A DNA stretch of 11,147 bases from Candidatus Profundicultor aquiphilus (GTDB taxonomy: Bacteria > Atribacterota > Atribacteria > Atribacterales > Caldatribacteriaceae). Shown in pieces: positions 1 through 6,467 of the stretch (its first letter is position 1; every line of letters starts with the position of its first letter). The stretch spans positions 1 to 11,147 of the forward strand of contig JABUEZ010000042.1 in assembly GCA_013314795.1 (NCBI GenBank). Reading direction: 5' to 3'. The notes under the pieces were generated by a model that was not told the DNA's origin, did not search any database, and was given only the letters and a program-made list of their open reading frames with translations. The translations under genes were made by a program, and so were the position numbers.

Positions 1-12
1 CATTAATCCTCC
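1..12 (-). promoter_or_regulatory. RBS and start codon of next leftward gene
   Basis: On the minus strand GGAGG (8-12) is followed after 4 nt by an ATG (3-1) at the window edge. This looks like the beginning of another gene reading out of the window. It lies 70 bp downstream of the oxidoreductase stop with no convincing terminator between, so the two are probably co-transcribed. Only the start codon is visible, so nothing can be said about the product. Confidence 0.5.
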
Positions 13-72
13 ACCATCTTTATCGCCCAACTCTGAGTGAAAGTCAACAGACTGAGAAGGTTTTTTGCCCTT

Positions 73-1149
73 TTAAAGTTCTTTCCAATCCCCTTCCCTG
101 ATGGAAGCCAGACACGCATCAAGAATAGCCTGCGTTCGAAAACCATCCAGAAAAGAGGGAAACTCATCAGGCTTCTCCCCACGTAAAGCTTTCACAAATA
201 CCTCAGTTTGAACCAGGTAGTGTTCCGAAGGTCCAAAGTACGAAGGACAGGGAAAGGAAGCAAAATTACTCCGAAAATGGGTGTACTCGGTCATCGGCTC
301 AGAGCAAACCAGGAGTTCCTGAGGTTTTTCAACATCAAGGATAAATCCACCCCGGTCACCATTTACTTCCACGGTGAAAGCGTTTCCTCTTCCCGTGGCG
401 TAGCGAGACATTTCCACAGTCAAAAAGATTCCTTCTTCCATTTCACCCCATACCCCCACCGCGTCGTCCACGGTAACTTTTCGTCTCTCGCCTGAAATTG
501 GATCCTTCCGCTCCGAAATAAAAGTCTTTGCATGCGCCCGTACCCGAAGAAGCTTCTTTCTGGTGAGAAACTCAACCAGGTCAAAAACATGGGCTCCCAG
601 ATCACTCAGAACACCACTTCCTGACTCCGCCTGGCTCAGTCTCCAGCTATAAGGGGCCAAAGGTGAAGAAAGCCAGCTTTGCAGATAATGACAGCGCACA
701 TGGTAAACCCTCCCCGCCTGACTCCTTTGCAAGATGCGTCGCAACATCTTAACCGCCGGAACAAAGCGGTAGGAAAAGGCCACCATATTCACCAGGTCCC
801 TCTCCTCTGCCAAACGGTAGAGCTCTTCTGCCTGCGCGGCATTCATGGTAAAAGGCTTTTCGCAGAGGACATGCCATCCCCGGAGAAGCGCTTCTTTCAC
901 CAGCGGATAATGGGTCACATTGGGCGTGGCTATCACCACAGCCTGTAAAGGCATGGCAAATACGTCCTCAACACTGGTCGCAAGATACGGTACTTGAAAC
1001 ACTTCTTTTGCTCGCCGCAATCGATTTTCATCCCGATCGCAGACAACTTCAACCGATATGTCAGAAACAAAATGTCGAAAGTTTAATAAATGTTGTTCTC
1101 CGATACCACCGAAACCGATAATTCCCATCTTGAACTTTCTGGAAGACAT
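73..1149 (-). CDS. Gfo/Idh/MocA-family oxidoreductase
   Basis: NAD(P)-dependent dehydrogenase of the Gfo/Idh/MocA family, expected to be cytosolic and to oxidise or reduce a sugar, inositol or sugar derivative. With the start used here (358 aa) the N-terminal Rossmann fold shows the nucleotide-binding turn GFGGIG at residues 12-17. The family EKP motif is at 97-99; its Lys is the usual catalytic residue. The C-terminal alpha/beta domain has the GVLSDLGAHVFD segment with Asp183 and His187 (substrate-binding/catalytic positions in the family). The length is normal. An ATG ten codons upstream (1179) is open, but AAAGGA lies 9 nt before the ATG at 1149, which favours the shorter form. The gene is divergent from the ArsR-type regulator and probably heads a leftward operon. 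The substrate cannot be told; pairing with the epimerase at 10118-10918 in one pathway is inference. Confidence 0.93.
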   Translation of the reverse strand: MSSRKFKMGIIGFGGIGEQHLLNFRHFVSDISVEVVCDRDENRLRRAKEVFQVPYLATSVEDVFAMPLQAVVIATPNVTHYPLVKEALLRGWHVLCEKPFTMNAAQAEELYRLAEERDLVNMVAFSYRFVPAVKMLRRILQRSQAGRVYHVRCHYLQSWLSSPLAPYSWRLSQAESGSGVLSDLGAHVFDLVEFLTRKKLLRVRAHAKTFISERKDPISGERRKVTVDDAVGVWGEMEEGIFLTVEMSRYATGRGNAFTVEVNGDRGGFILDVEKPQELLVCSEPMTEYTHFRSNFASFPCPSYFGPSEHYLVQTEVFVKALRGEKPDEFPSFLDGFRTQAILDACLASIREGDWKEL

Positions 1150-1297
1150 AATTTTCCATCCTTTCCATAAGGCGCGCATCTTTGGCTCTCATATCATATC
1201 TTTCTCTATCCAAAAAGGAAAATATATTAAAATTTTTGATATTTATTTTTTAACTAATTTTACGGAATGAAACATGAAAATAGTGTTCAATCATTTA

Positions 1298-1326
1298 TTG
1301 ACATTTAAAATATACAGTGCTATTTT
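1298..1326 (+). promoter_or_regulatory. Sigma-70-type promoter of the regulator gene
   Basis: A perfect -35 TTGACA (1298-1303) is followed after exactly 17 bp by TATTTT (1321-1326, 4 of 6 to consensus). Transcription would begin near 1333, leaving a leader of about 60 nt before the ATG at 1392. It should drive the regulator and, before that gene decayed, the GH51 gene. Confidence 0.65.
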
Positions 1327-1337
1327 TCTAAAAAATA
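1321..1337. repeat. Inverted repeat over -10/start site, candidate operator
   Basis: TATTTTT (1321-1327), spacer CTA, then AAAAATA (1331-1337): a perfect 7-bp dyad covering the -10 box and the expected start point. ArsR-family proteins bind short AT-rich dyads as dimers, so autoregulation is plausible. The AT-rich setting makes a chance dyad fairly easy, so this stays tentative. Confidence 0.35.
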
Positions 1338-1391
1338 CATCGTTTCTTATGCTTTATATCAATTTATTTGATTAATGAAGGGAACGAAACC

Positions 1392-2324
1392 ATGTCAAAA
1401 AAAACAGGAAATATTTTGATTCTCAATACTGGAAAGGACATCAACATTTTAAAGGCACTCTCAACTGAGGTGCGAATTCGAATCCTTGAGATTTTGAACG
1501 GGAAAAAACTCAATGTCAGCCAGATTGCCCAGGAGCTGGGTATTCCCCAGTCCACCGCGGTGGTCAATATCAACATCCTTGAAAAAGCAGGATTGGTGAA
1601 GGTAGAAAACAAAAAGGGAGAAAGAGGGTCCCAGAAACTGTGTAGCGCCCAATACAGTGAGATTATCATCAGCTTCCCATCAACAACCGAAAAAAGTGAA
1701 GAAGATAATGTAATCGAAGTGGAGATGCCGGTTGGACTGTACACCAAATTTGAAATCGGTCCACCATGTGGCCTGTGTTCTCCTGAAAAAATCATTGGTT
1801 TCCTGGATTCCCCAGATTCTTTCTGGAATCCAGAACGGGTGAAGGCAGGACTTCTCTGGTTTGGAAAAGGATTCGTGGAGTACAAATTTCCCAATAATGC
1901 TCTTTATAAAGGAAAACCGCTCAAAAAAATTGAAGTCCTGATGGAACTCTCTTCCGAAGTCCCGGGAACCAACAAACACTGGCTTTCAGATCTCACCCTC
2001 TGGGTGAATGAAGTGGAAATCGGGACCTGGACTTTTCCGGGTGATTTTGGCGACAAAAGAGGTCGTTTCACACCCTTATGGTGGAAACTGGAGGGTTCCC
2101 AGTACGGCCTTCTCAAGACCTGGATCGTTACCGAAAACGGTTCCTTCATTGACGGAGAAAAAATTTCCGAAGTAACCCTGAACGACCTTCGTATCAACGA
2201 ACACTCCTCCATTAAAATCCGAATTGGTATCAAAGATGACGCTCAGAACGTGGGTGGTATCAATATCTTTGGCCGGAGTTTTGGCAACTACGATAGGGAT
2301 ATCGTGCTTCGACCACATTTTTAG
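1392..2324 (+). CDS. ArsR-type HTH regulator with large C-terminal domain
   Basis: DNA-binding transcription factor, 310 aa. Residues about 16-95 form an ArsR-like winged helix: a LSTEVRIRILEIL helix, the helix-turn-helix at 41-65 (NVSQIAQELGIPQSTAVVNI) and a wing with KKGERGSQK. Classical ArsR proteins are about 100 aa, so the remaining 210 residues are an extra domain. It is rich in Trp/Phe and beta-prone segments, with a GPPCGLC motif (Cys126, Cys129); I do not recognise the fold. Position upstream of a sugar hydrolase suggests it senses a sugar or oligosaccharide, which is inference; metal binding through the CxxC is the alternative. The ATG at 1392 has AAGGG 9 nt upstream; a TTG at 1368 is open but lacks an RBS. 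The gene ends 19 bp before the GH51 start, so both belong to one transcript. Its target genes may now be largely lost. Confidence 0.85.
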   Translation: MSKKTGNILILNTGKDINILKALSTEVRIRILEILNGKKLNVSQIAQELGIPQSTAVVNINILEKAGLVKVENKKGERGSQKLCSAQYSEIIISFPSTTEKSEEDNVIEVEMPVGLYTKFEIGPPCGLCSPEKIIGFLDSPDSFWNPERVKAGLLWFGKGFVEYKFPNNALYKGKPLKKIEVLMELSSEVPGTNKHWLSDLTLWVNEVEIGTWTFPGDFGDKRGRFTPLWWKLEGSQYGLLKTWIVTENGSFIDGEKISEVTLNDLRINEHSSIKIRIGIKDDAQNVGGINIFGRSFGNYDRDIVLRPHF

Positions 2325-2343
2325 AACATGGGAGGGAATTCTC

Positions 2344-3701
2344 TTGGAAAAAGCAAAAATTCTGGTTAATGCTTCACGAAAGCGGGGAATTGTCTCACCC
2401 CTGGTGTACGGTTCCTTCCTGGAACACTTAGGAAGGTGTATTTATGGAGGAGTATGGGCCGAAAAAACCCGTAACGGCAAGTTCGCTGGCGATGACCCAA
2501 ACCACTGTGGTGTCGTAGCACCATGGCTTCCTTTTGGGGAGCAAGACCGAAAAAAGGGGTGTACCACACCCACGATAACACCCACACCTACGCAGGGAGA
2601 CAGTCACAACGAATTGAAATCATGAGTCCTGGAACCATAGCCGGTATCCAGCAAGAGGTAACATTAGACGACCATCGTTATCAGGTTGTTTGCATTGTGA
2701 AGGGCGAAGACATCGACAAAGGCTTACAATTAAGTCTTCAGAATGGCAATACCGTATATGCCGAAAAAATCCTGGAAGAAATTGATGCTGAATGGAAAAC
2801 ATTCCAGTTTGAATGGGCCGTCGATCCTTCCCTTGAGGGGAAAACGGTTCCCTTTGTTATACACTTCGAGGACCCCGGCACGGTATGGATTGGGTACGTC
2901 TCCATGATGCCAGTGAATAAATCCTGGAAAGGAATGCGCAAAGATGTGTTAGAAGCGGTTAAGGCTTTGCGACTTGCCACCGTGCGCTGGCCCGGTGGCA
3001 ATTTCGTTTCTGGATACCACTGGATGGACGGCATCGGCCCCAGGGAGAAGCGACCACCCCGCTGGGACTATGCCTGGAGTGCCTGGGAGCCAAATGATTT
3101 TGGCACAGATGAATTTATCGAATTTTGCCGTTTCGTGGGGACAGAACCGTACCTTTGCGTGAACATCGGTACCGGTACTCCTGAGGAAGCGGCAGCATGG
3201 GTTGAGTACTGTAATGGCGATCCCTCCACCCGTTATGGGTCGTTGCGTGCCGAAAACGGTTATCCGGAACCGCACAACGTCCGTTTCTGGGGAGTGGGAA
3301 ACGAAACCTATGGCAACTGGCAAATCGGTCACGTGGACCCAGAAACCTATGGAAGAAAATGCCTTGAATTCATCCGAGCCATGAAAGCCGCCGACCCCGA
3401 CATTGTCCTTATCGCCGTGGGAGTCAATGAAATCGGATTAAGCAGTGGCCTCGATTTTTACCCCTGGAATGAACGAGTGCTGAAGCTTGTGAACAATGCC
3501 ATCGATTATCTCTCAGCCCACCACTATGCTCCTGGTCCTGAATTCTTACGCACAGCCAAGCAAAGACCTTCTGACGAAGAACTGTATTATCCCATCGTGG
3601 GTTTCCCCGAAGAAATGAAAACCATCCTGCAAGCCGACATTGCCACCCTGGATCGCCTCTGGTGGCCATGCGCAGCGAAACCCACTTCCCTCTCACGGTA
3701 G
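2344..3701 (+). pseudogene. GH51 alpha-L-arabinofuranosidase, frameshifted and 3'-truncated
   Basis: Remnant of a glycoside hydrolase family 51 enzyme that would release arabinose from arabinan or arabinoxylan. It starts at TTG 2344 with GGAGGG 7 nt upstream. The first frame gives the family N-terminus (VYGSFLEHLGRCIYGG, then FAGDDPNHCGVVAPW) up to about 2556; the protein continues in the -1 frame (HTHDNTHTYAGRQS). A beta-rich, carbohydrate-binding-like insert follows (about 2600-2910). Next comes the TIM barrel with VRWPGGNFVSGYHWMDGIGP and WGVGNETYG, whose Glu (3303-3305) is the acid/base. Homology ends near 3655 at ATLDR; the FDEWN region with the nucleophile Glu is absent. The last ~15 codons before the stop at 3699-3701 are out-of-frame permease sequence. 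About 437 family residues remain. With no nucleophile it cannot be a working GH51 enzyme. Confidence 0.88.
2536..2571 (+). other. Frameshift point with slippery-site layout
   Basis: GGGGAG (2536-2541), an 8-nt spacer, then A AAA AAG (2550-2556) set exactly in the upstream frame (CGA AAA AAG), then a 6-bp hairpin GGGTGT/ACACCC (2557-2562 and 2566-2571, loop ACC). Slipping back one base on the heptamer joins the two GH51 frames without a stop. This is the arrangement of the E. coli dnaX -1 site, although here the hairpin follows with no spacer. Loss of one base from A6 or G4, in the genome or in sequencing, explains the data just as well. Confidence 0.5.
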
Positions 3702-3856
3702 GCATTGCCAGCCTCGTCAATCAATATCGGCCACGGTACGATATGGTTATGGCTGCTTCGACCCTGGCCACCATCCCCGTTATCATCGTTTTCCTTATCA
3801 TGCAGCGTCAATTTCTTGAAGGACTGGGGGCCATGGGGAGATTGGTGGAAAAATAG
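3656..3856 (+). pseudogene. 3' remnant of MalG-type sugar ABC permease
   Basis: About 66 codons in a different frame from the GH51 fragment match the end of a carbohydrate ABC transporter inner-membrane permease of the MalG/UgpE type. Recognisable parts are PLVAMRSETHFPLTVGI, then YDMVMAASTLATIPV and a last hydrophobic helix ending in IMQRQFLEGL, the usual MalG-family tail; the stop is TAG at 3854-3856. The EAA loop and the other roughly 200 N-terminal residues are missing, because upstream sequence is GH51. No RBS or suitable start precedes it. It is best read as the far end of a deletion that also removed the partner permease and binding-protein genes expected in such an importer. It shares no homology with the ribose-type permease at 6468-7463, which is a different transporter class. 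Confidence 0.8.
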
Positions 3857-3889
3857 TATGAGAGGGGAGGAAGCCCTCCCCTCTCATAC
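3849..3889 (-). terminator. Strong hairpin terminator of the chemoreceptor operon
   Basis: Perfect 15-bp stem (3856-3870 with 3875-3889), loop AAGC. Read leftwards it is followed by TATTTTT, giving an intrinsic terminator for the leftward operon; the chemoreceptor stop codon lies within the stem. For the rightward relic the hairpin has no T-run but could still slow read-through, so it insulates two converging units. Confidence 0.85.
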
Positions 3890-5767
3890 CTTGAATCTTC
3901 CGACCAGATCCTGTAAATCTTTGGCCATCTGTGCCAGGGATTCCACCGCAGAAGTGATTTCTTCAAGTGATGCACTCTGCTCTTCGGTCGAGGCAGAAAC
4001 TTCTTCACTGGAAGCAGCATTTTCTTCAGCTACGGAGGCAATTGAGCTAATTTCCTGGACAATATTCGCAATACCTGAAGAGATTTCTTGAAGCAATTTG
4101 GCGTTATCCTCAGAAAGAACCATGACTTCCTCGGTTGATCGGCCAATCTGCCCCTGGTTACGAGTGGCCTCTTCAAAGAAATGACGGACACGGTCAATTC
4201 TTTCCACAACCTGCTGGATCGCCTGCAAGATGTTCTCGAGATTCTGCGCCACATCCTGAGCCTGGGACACACCTTTACCAACACGATCTTCCGCCTGTTT
4301 CACCCTATTGACTGCACCCTGGGTATCCTGACGTATTTCGCCGATGAGGTTGGCAATCTGTTGCGCTGCCTGAGCGGAACTTTCGGCAAGCTTACGGACT
4401 TCCTCGGCCACCACTGCAAAACCACGCCCAGCTTCTCCGGCCCTGGCCGCCTCAATGGCTGCATTCAGGGCCAGGAGATTGGTTTGCTCAGCAATTCCGG
4501 TGATGAGGTCCACAATTTTGCCAATTTCCTGAGAACGAGTATCAAGAGTAGCAATCGACTGGGTGACATCCTGAGTACTTTGAGAGATGGATTGAATACT
4601 TTCTACCAGAGCACTCAAAGCCTGGTTACCCCGTTGCGCTTCCTGAACTGTGTTTTTTCCCGCTTCTGCGGTGAGATGCAGTGCTTTTTCGATCTCCTGA
4701 AGGGCCTGAGAATTTTGGTCAACGCTCTCTCGTGTTCGCTTCAAAAGATCGAGATTGCGCTCTGTACCCTGAGAAAGAACCTGAGTCCTCTGACTGATGA
4801 CTTCAACCTGATGGCTCACTTTGTCCAGACCGCCACTCTGTTCGGTAGAACCCTGCGCCACCTGGGCAATGGTTTTGGCGATTTCCTGTGTTGCCTGAGA
4901 GATTTCCTGCACCGAGGAAGATAGCTCTCCACTTGCCGAAGTCAGAGCAGAAGAGTTACCCAAAATATGGCTCACCAGGTCTTTCAGGTTTAATACCATC
5001 GCCTCCAAGGCCTTTCCCAGAATCCCCACTTCATCCCCGGAACGTACCTCAACCTGAACCGCTAAATTTCCCTCAGAAACAGCCTGAGCAACGCGCACCA
5101 TCTGTGCAAGAGGTCTGGTGATGCTCCTGGTGATGAAGAGAGCAATCACCAGAGCCACCCCCACCAGGATGACAATCAGGACACTGATAAAAAGGAAGTT
5201 ATCGGCATAACTTTTTCTGGCCAATTGCTCTGCTTGTGCGGCTATTTCAAGATTGATATTGGTCAACTCATCCAGGTAATTCCGCATCGTTTCAAACTTT
5301 TCCTTGGCCTGTCCCAGGGTAAGATCAAGGGCCAGGGTTCGCCCCTCACGGGTATCAGCTTTCCTGGCTTCCACAATCTGCCGAGAGAGAACCAGCCATT
5401 CCTCCCGAGCTTTCTCATACCGAGGAATAAGTTCCAGTTCCTTGGTATCCGAGGCCAGGGCCTTATACTTGTTCCACCGTTCTTCTGACTGCTTCAGATT
5501 GGTCTCATATTCTTCTACAAGCTGGTTGAAAACCTCGGAACCGGTTTTGGCAAAAATAAGAGAACGTTCCGCCACCAACAATTGTTGCAAATCCCGATCA
5601 ATTTCCAAAATATAATCAATGCTGGGAAGACGAACGGCAAAAATGTCGGTGAGATTGCGAAAAATTCCCTGTGATAACCGAATACCAAGATAACCAGCCA
5701 CCACACTTAAGGCAATCACCAGGGAAAAACCGAGTATCACTCTTGCTCCTATTTTGAGATTTCTCAC
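3884..5767 (-). CDS. Methyl-accepting chemotaxis protein
   Basis: Inner-membrane chemoreceptor, 627 aa, that controls the CheA kinase through CheW. TM1 is about residues 9-29. A helical periplasmic domain of roughly 155 residues follows; it looks like a four-helix bundle and no Cache fold is visible in it. TM2 is about 191-213, HAMP about 214-266, and the rest is the long coiled-coil signalling rod. The hairpin tip (about 420-462) carries the conserved EQTNLLALNAAIEAARAGE and RGFAVVAEEVRKLAE. Glu/Gln/Ser-rich stretches such as ASSEEVSASTEEQSASLEEI are likely methylation sites. There is no NWETF-like tail. A GTG start at 5767 is preferred because AGGGGG ends 8 nt before it; the TTG two codons upstream is only 2 nt from that RBS. 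It begins 16 bp after the Cache-protein stop, so the pair is surely co-expressed. The ligand is unknown. Confidence 0.95.
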   Translation of the reverse strand: MRNLKIGARVILGFSLVIALSVVAGYLGIRLSQGIFRNLTDIFAVRLPSIDYILEIDRDLQQLLVAERSLIFAKTGSEVFNQLVEEYETNLKQSEERWNKYKALASDTKELELIPRYEKAREEWLVLSRQIVEARKADTREGRTLALDLTLGQAKEKFETMRNYLDELTNINLEIAAQAEQLARKSYADNFLFISVLIVILVGVALVIALFITRSITRPLAQMVRVAQAVSEGNLAVQVEVRSGDEVGILGKALEAMVLNLKDLVSHILGNSSALTSASGELSSSVQEISQATQEIAKTIAQVAQGSTEQSGGLDKVSHQVEVISQRTQVLSQGTERNLDLLKRTRESVDQNSQALQEIEKALHLTAEAGKNTVQEAQRGNQALSALVESIQSISQSTQDVTQSIATLDTRSQEIGKIVDLITGIAEQTNLLALNAAIEAARAGEAGRGFAVVAEEVRKLAESSAQAAQQIANLIGEIRQDTQGAVNRVKQAEDRVGKGVSQAQDVAQNLENILQAIQQVVERIDRVRHFFEEATRNQGQIGRSTEEVMVLSEDNAKLLQEISSGIANIVQEISSIASVAEENAASSEEVSASTEEQSASLEEITSAVESLAQMAKDLQDLVGRFKV

Positions 5768-5783
5768 GCTCAAGACCCCCTAC

Positions 5784-6353
5784 CTACTGATTCAGGAATG
5801 CATCGACATCGATACCAATGACGATTACCCCGATTGTTTTATCCTCTTCTTTCACCGGCACCGAAACCTGGACAAGGTAACTCTGGGTACTTTCATCGAA
5901 TTCGACGTCCCCAAAGTAGAGTTCGCCCTCGCCATCTTTGTAGCACTCGGTGAACTTGGCCTCATCTCCCTGCCAGTAGTCAGAGGTTTTATTGGTTGCC
6001 GCTACCAACGCTCCCTGATTATCGGTGACAAAAATCTCTGCAAAGTATGGGGCAGATTCCTGCAGGGTTAAAAGATGTTGAGTACACTCATTCTCCAAAA
6101 CGGGTTTCATAAAATCGGCAATACCCGGTGTTGCCATCCACTGTTCATCCAGGGCTTTAATTTCTTCCAGGGTCGTACCTTTTTCATTCTGTGCTTTTAC
6201 TGCAGCCACAATGACCGGATCTTCTCCCCACTTCACAAGGTTACCTTGCACAAAATCGATGATTTCTTGGGGAGCCTTTTCAGCCGCACCCCCCGGTCCT
6301 ATCCACAAAAGGAACAATCCGCTGATAACAAGAATAGCTGTGAGTACTTTCAC
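5784..6353 (-). CDS. Secreted single-Cache (PDC) sensor protein
   Basis: 189-aa exported protein made of one Cache/PDC sensor domain. Residues 1-24 are a signal peptide (MKVLTAILVISGLFLLW core, likely cut near GGA-AEK), with no lipobox Cys. The Cache-type segment IFVTDNQGALVAATNKTSDY, followed by WQGDE, occupies about 108-131; strands YLVQVSVPV and IGVIVIGID (about 159-182) close the fold. No second transmembrane helix, HAMP or output domain is present, so the protein must act in the periplasm through a partner. The chemoreceptor 16 bp downstream is the obvious candidate; this is inference. The GTG at 6353 is chosen because GAGGGG stands 9 nt upstream and the signal peptide then has normal length; an ATG at 6392 is in frame but adds a poor N-terminus and lies inside a hairpin. 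Cys90 and Cys137 could form a disulfide. Confidence 0.85.
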   Translation of the reverse strand: MKVLTAILVISGLFLLWIGPGGAAEKAPQEIIDFVQGNLVKWGEDPVIVAAVKAQNEKGTTLEEIKALDEQWMATPGIADFMKPVLENECTQHLLTLQESAPYFAEIFVTDNQGALVAATNKTSDYWQGDEAKFTECYKDGEGELYFGDVEFDESTQSYLVQVSVPVKEEDKTIGVIVIGIDVDAFLNQ

Positions 6354-6359
6354 GACGCT

Positions 6360-6438
6360 ACACCCCTCTTTCGATTTTGGGTGAAAAATCATTTCTTACC
6401 CTTATTATCGGAAATGTCCCAAAAATCTTTAGGGGTGT
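6360..6438 (-). promoter_or_regulatory. Nested hairpin leader covering Cache-gene RBS
   Basis: Three inverted repeats nest in one 79-nt stretch. P1 is ACACCCC/GGGGTGT (6432-6438 with 6360-6366). P2 is GATTTTTGGG/CCCAAAATC (6418-6427 with 6373-6381, one bulge). P3 is CATTTC/GAAATG (6411-6416 with 6390-6395), with a 15-nt loop. In the leftward mRNA the 3' arm of P1 contains the GGGG of the Cache-gene SD, so the folded form should hamper translation. It may be a cis-regulatory RNA or simply an operon-processing hairpin. I recognise no known riboswitch class. Between it and the permease stop (6468) is a T7 run (on the minus strand) without a clear stem. Confidence 0.5.
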
Positions 6439-6467
6439 TCCGAAAAAAACCGAGAGGGAAAGCGAAG

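Larger units (their letters stand above)
1150..1391. other. AT-rich divergent control region
   Basis: This 242-bp intergenic stretch lies between the leftward oxidoreductase and the rightward regulator and is clearly richer in A/T than the genes around it. It holds a good rightward promoter (1298-1326) and an inverted repeat on it (1321-1337). For the leftward gene a TATGAT-like -10 can be read on the minus strand near 1190-1197, but no good -35 goes with it, so no leftward promoter is called. A loose dyad (AAATAT...ATATTT) lies around 1219-1245. No small ORF with a convincing RBS was seen. Confidence 0.6.

Noticed and set aside
2224..2343. In-frame upstream extension of the GH51 frame inside the regulator gene, resembling a signal peptide
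   Set aside because: It overlaps the regulator in another frame with no RBS. The TTG at 2344 has a strong SD and matches the family N-terminus.
2344..3701. Two separate functional genes for the GH51 halves
   Set aside because: The second frame starts in mid-domain, has no RBS before its ATG at 2523, and the two parts are contiguous family sequence. Neither half has a complete catalytic domain.
3656..3856. Small membrane protein gene
   Set aside because: The sequence is recognisably the C-terminal end of a MalG-type permease and lacks a start region and RBS, so it is a remnant.
6439..6467. Intrinsic terminator after the permease gene
   Set aside because: A T7 run is present on the minus strand but I found no stable stem directly upstream of it.
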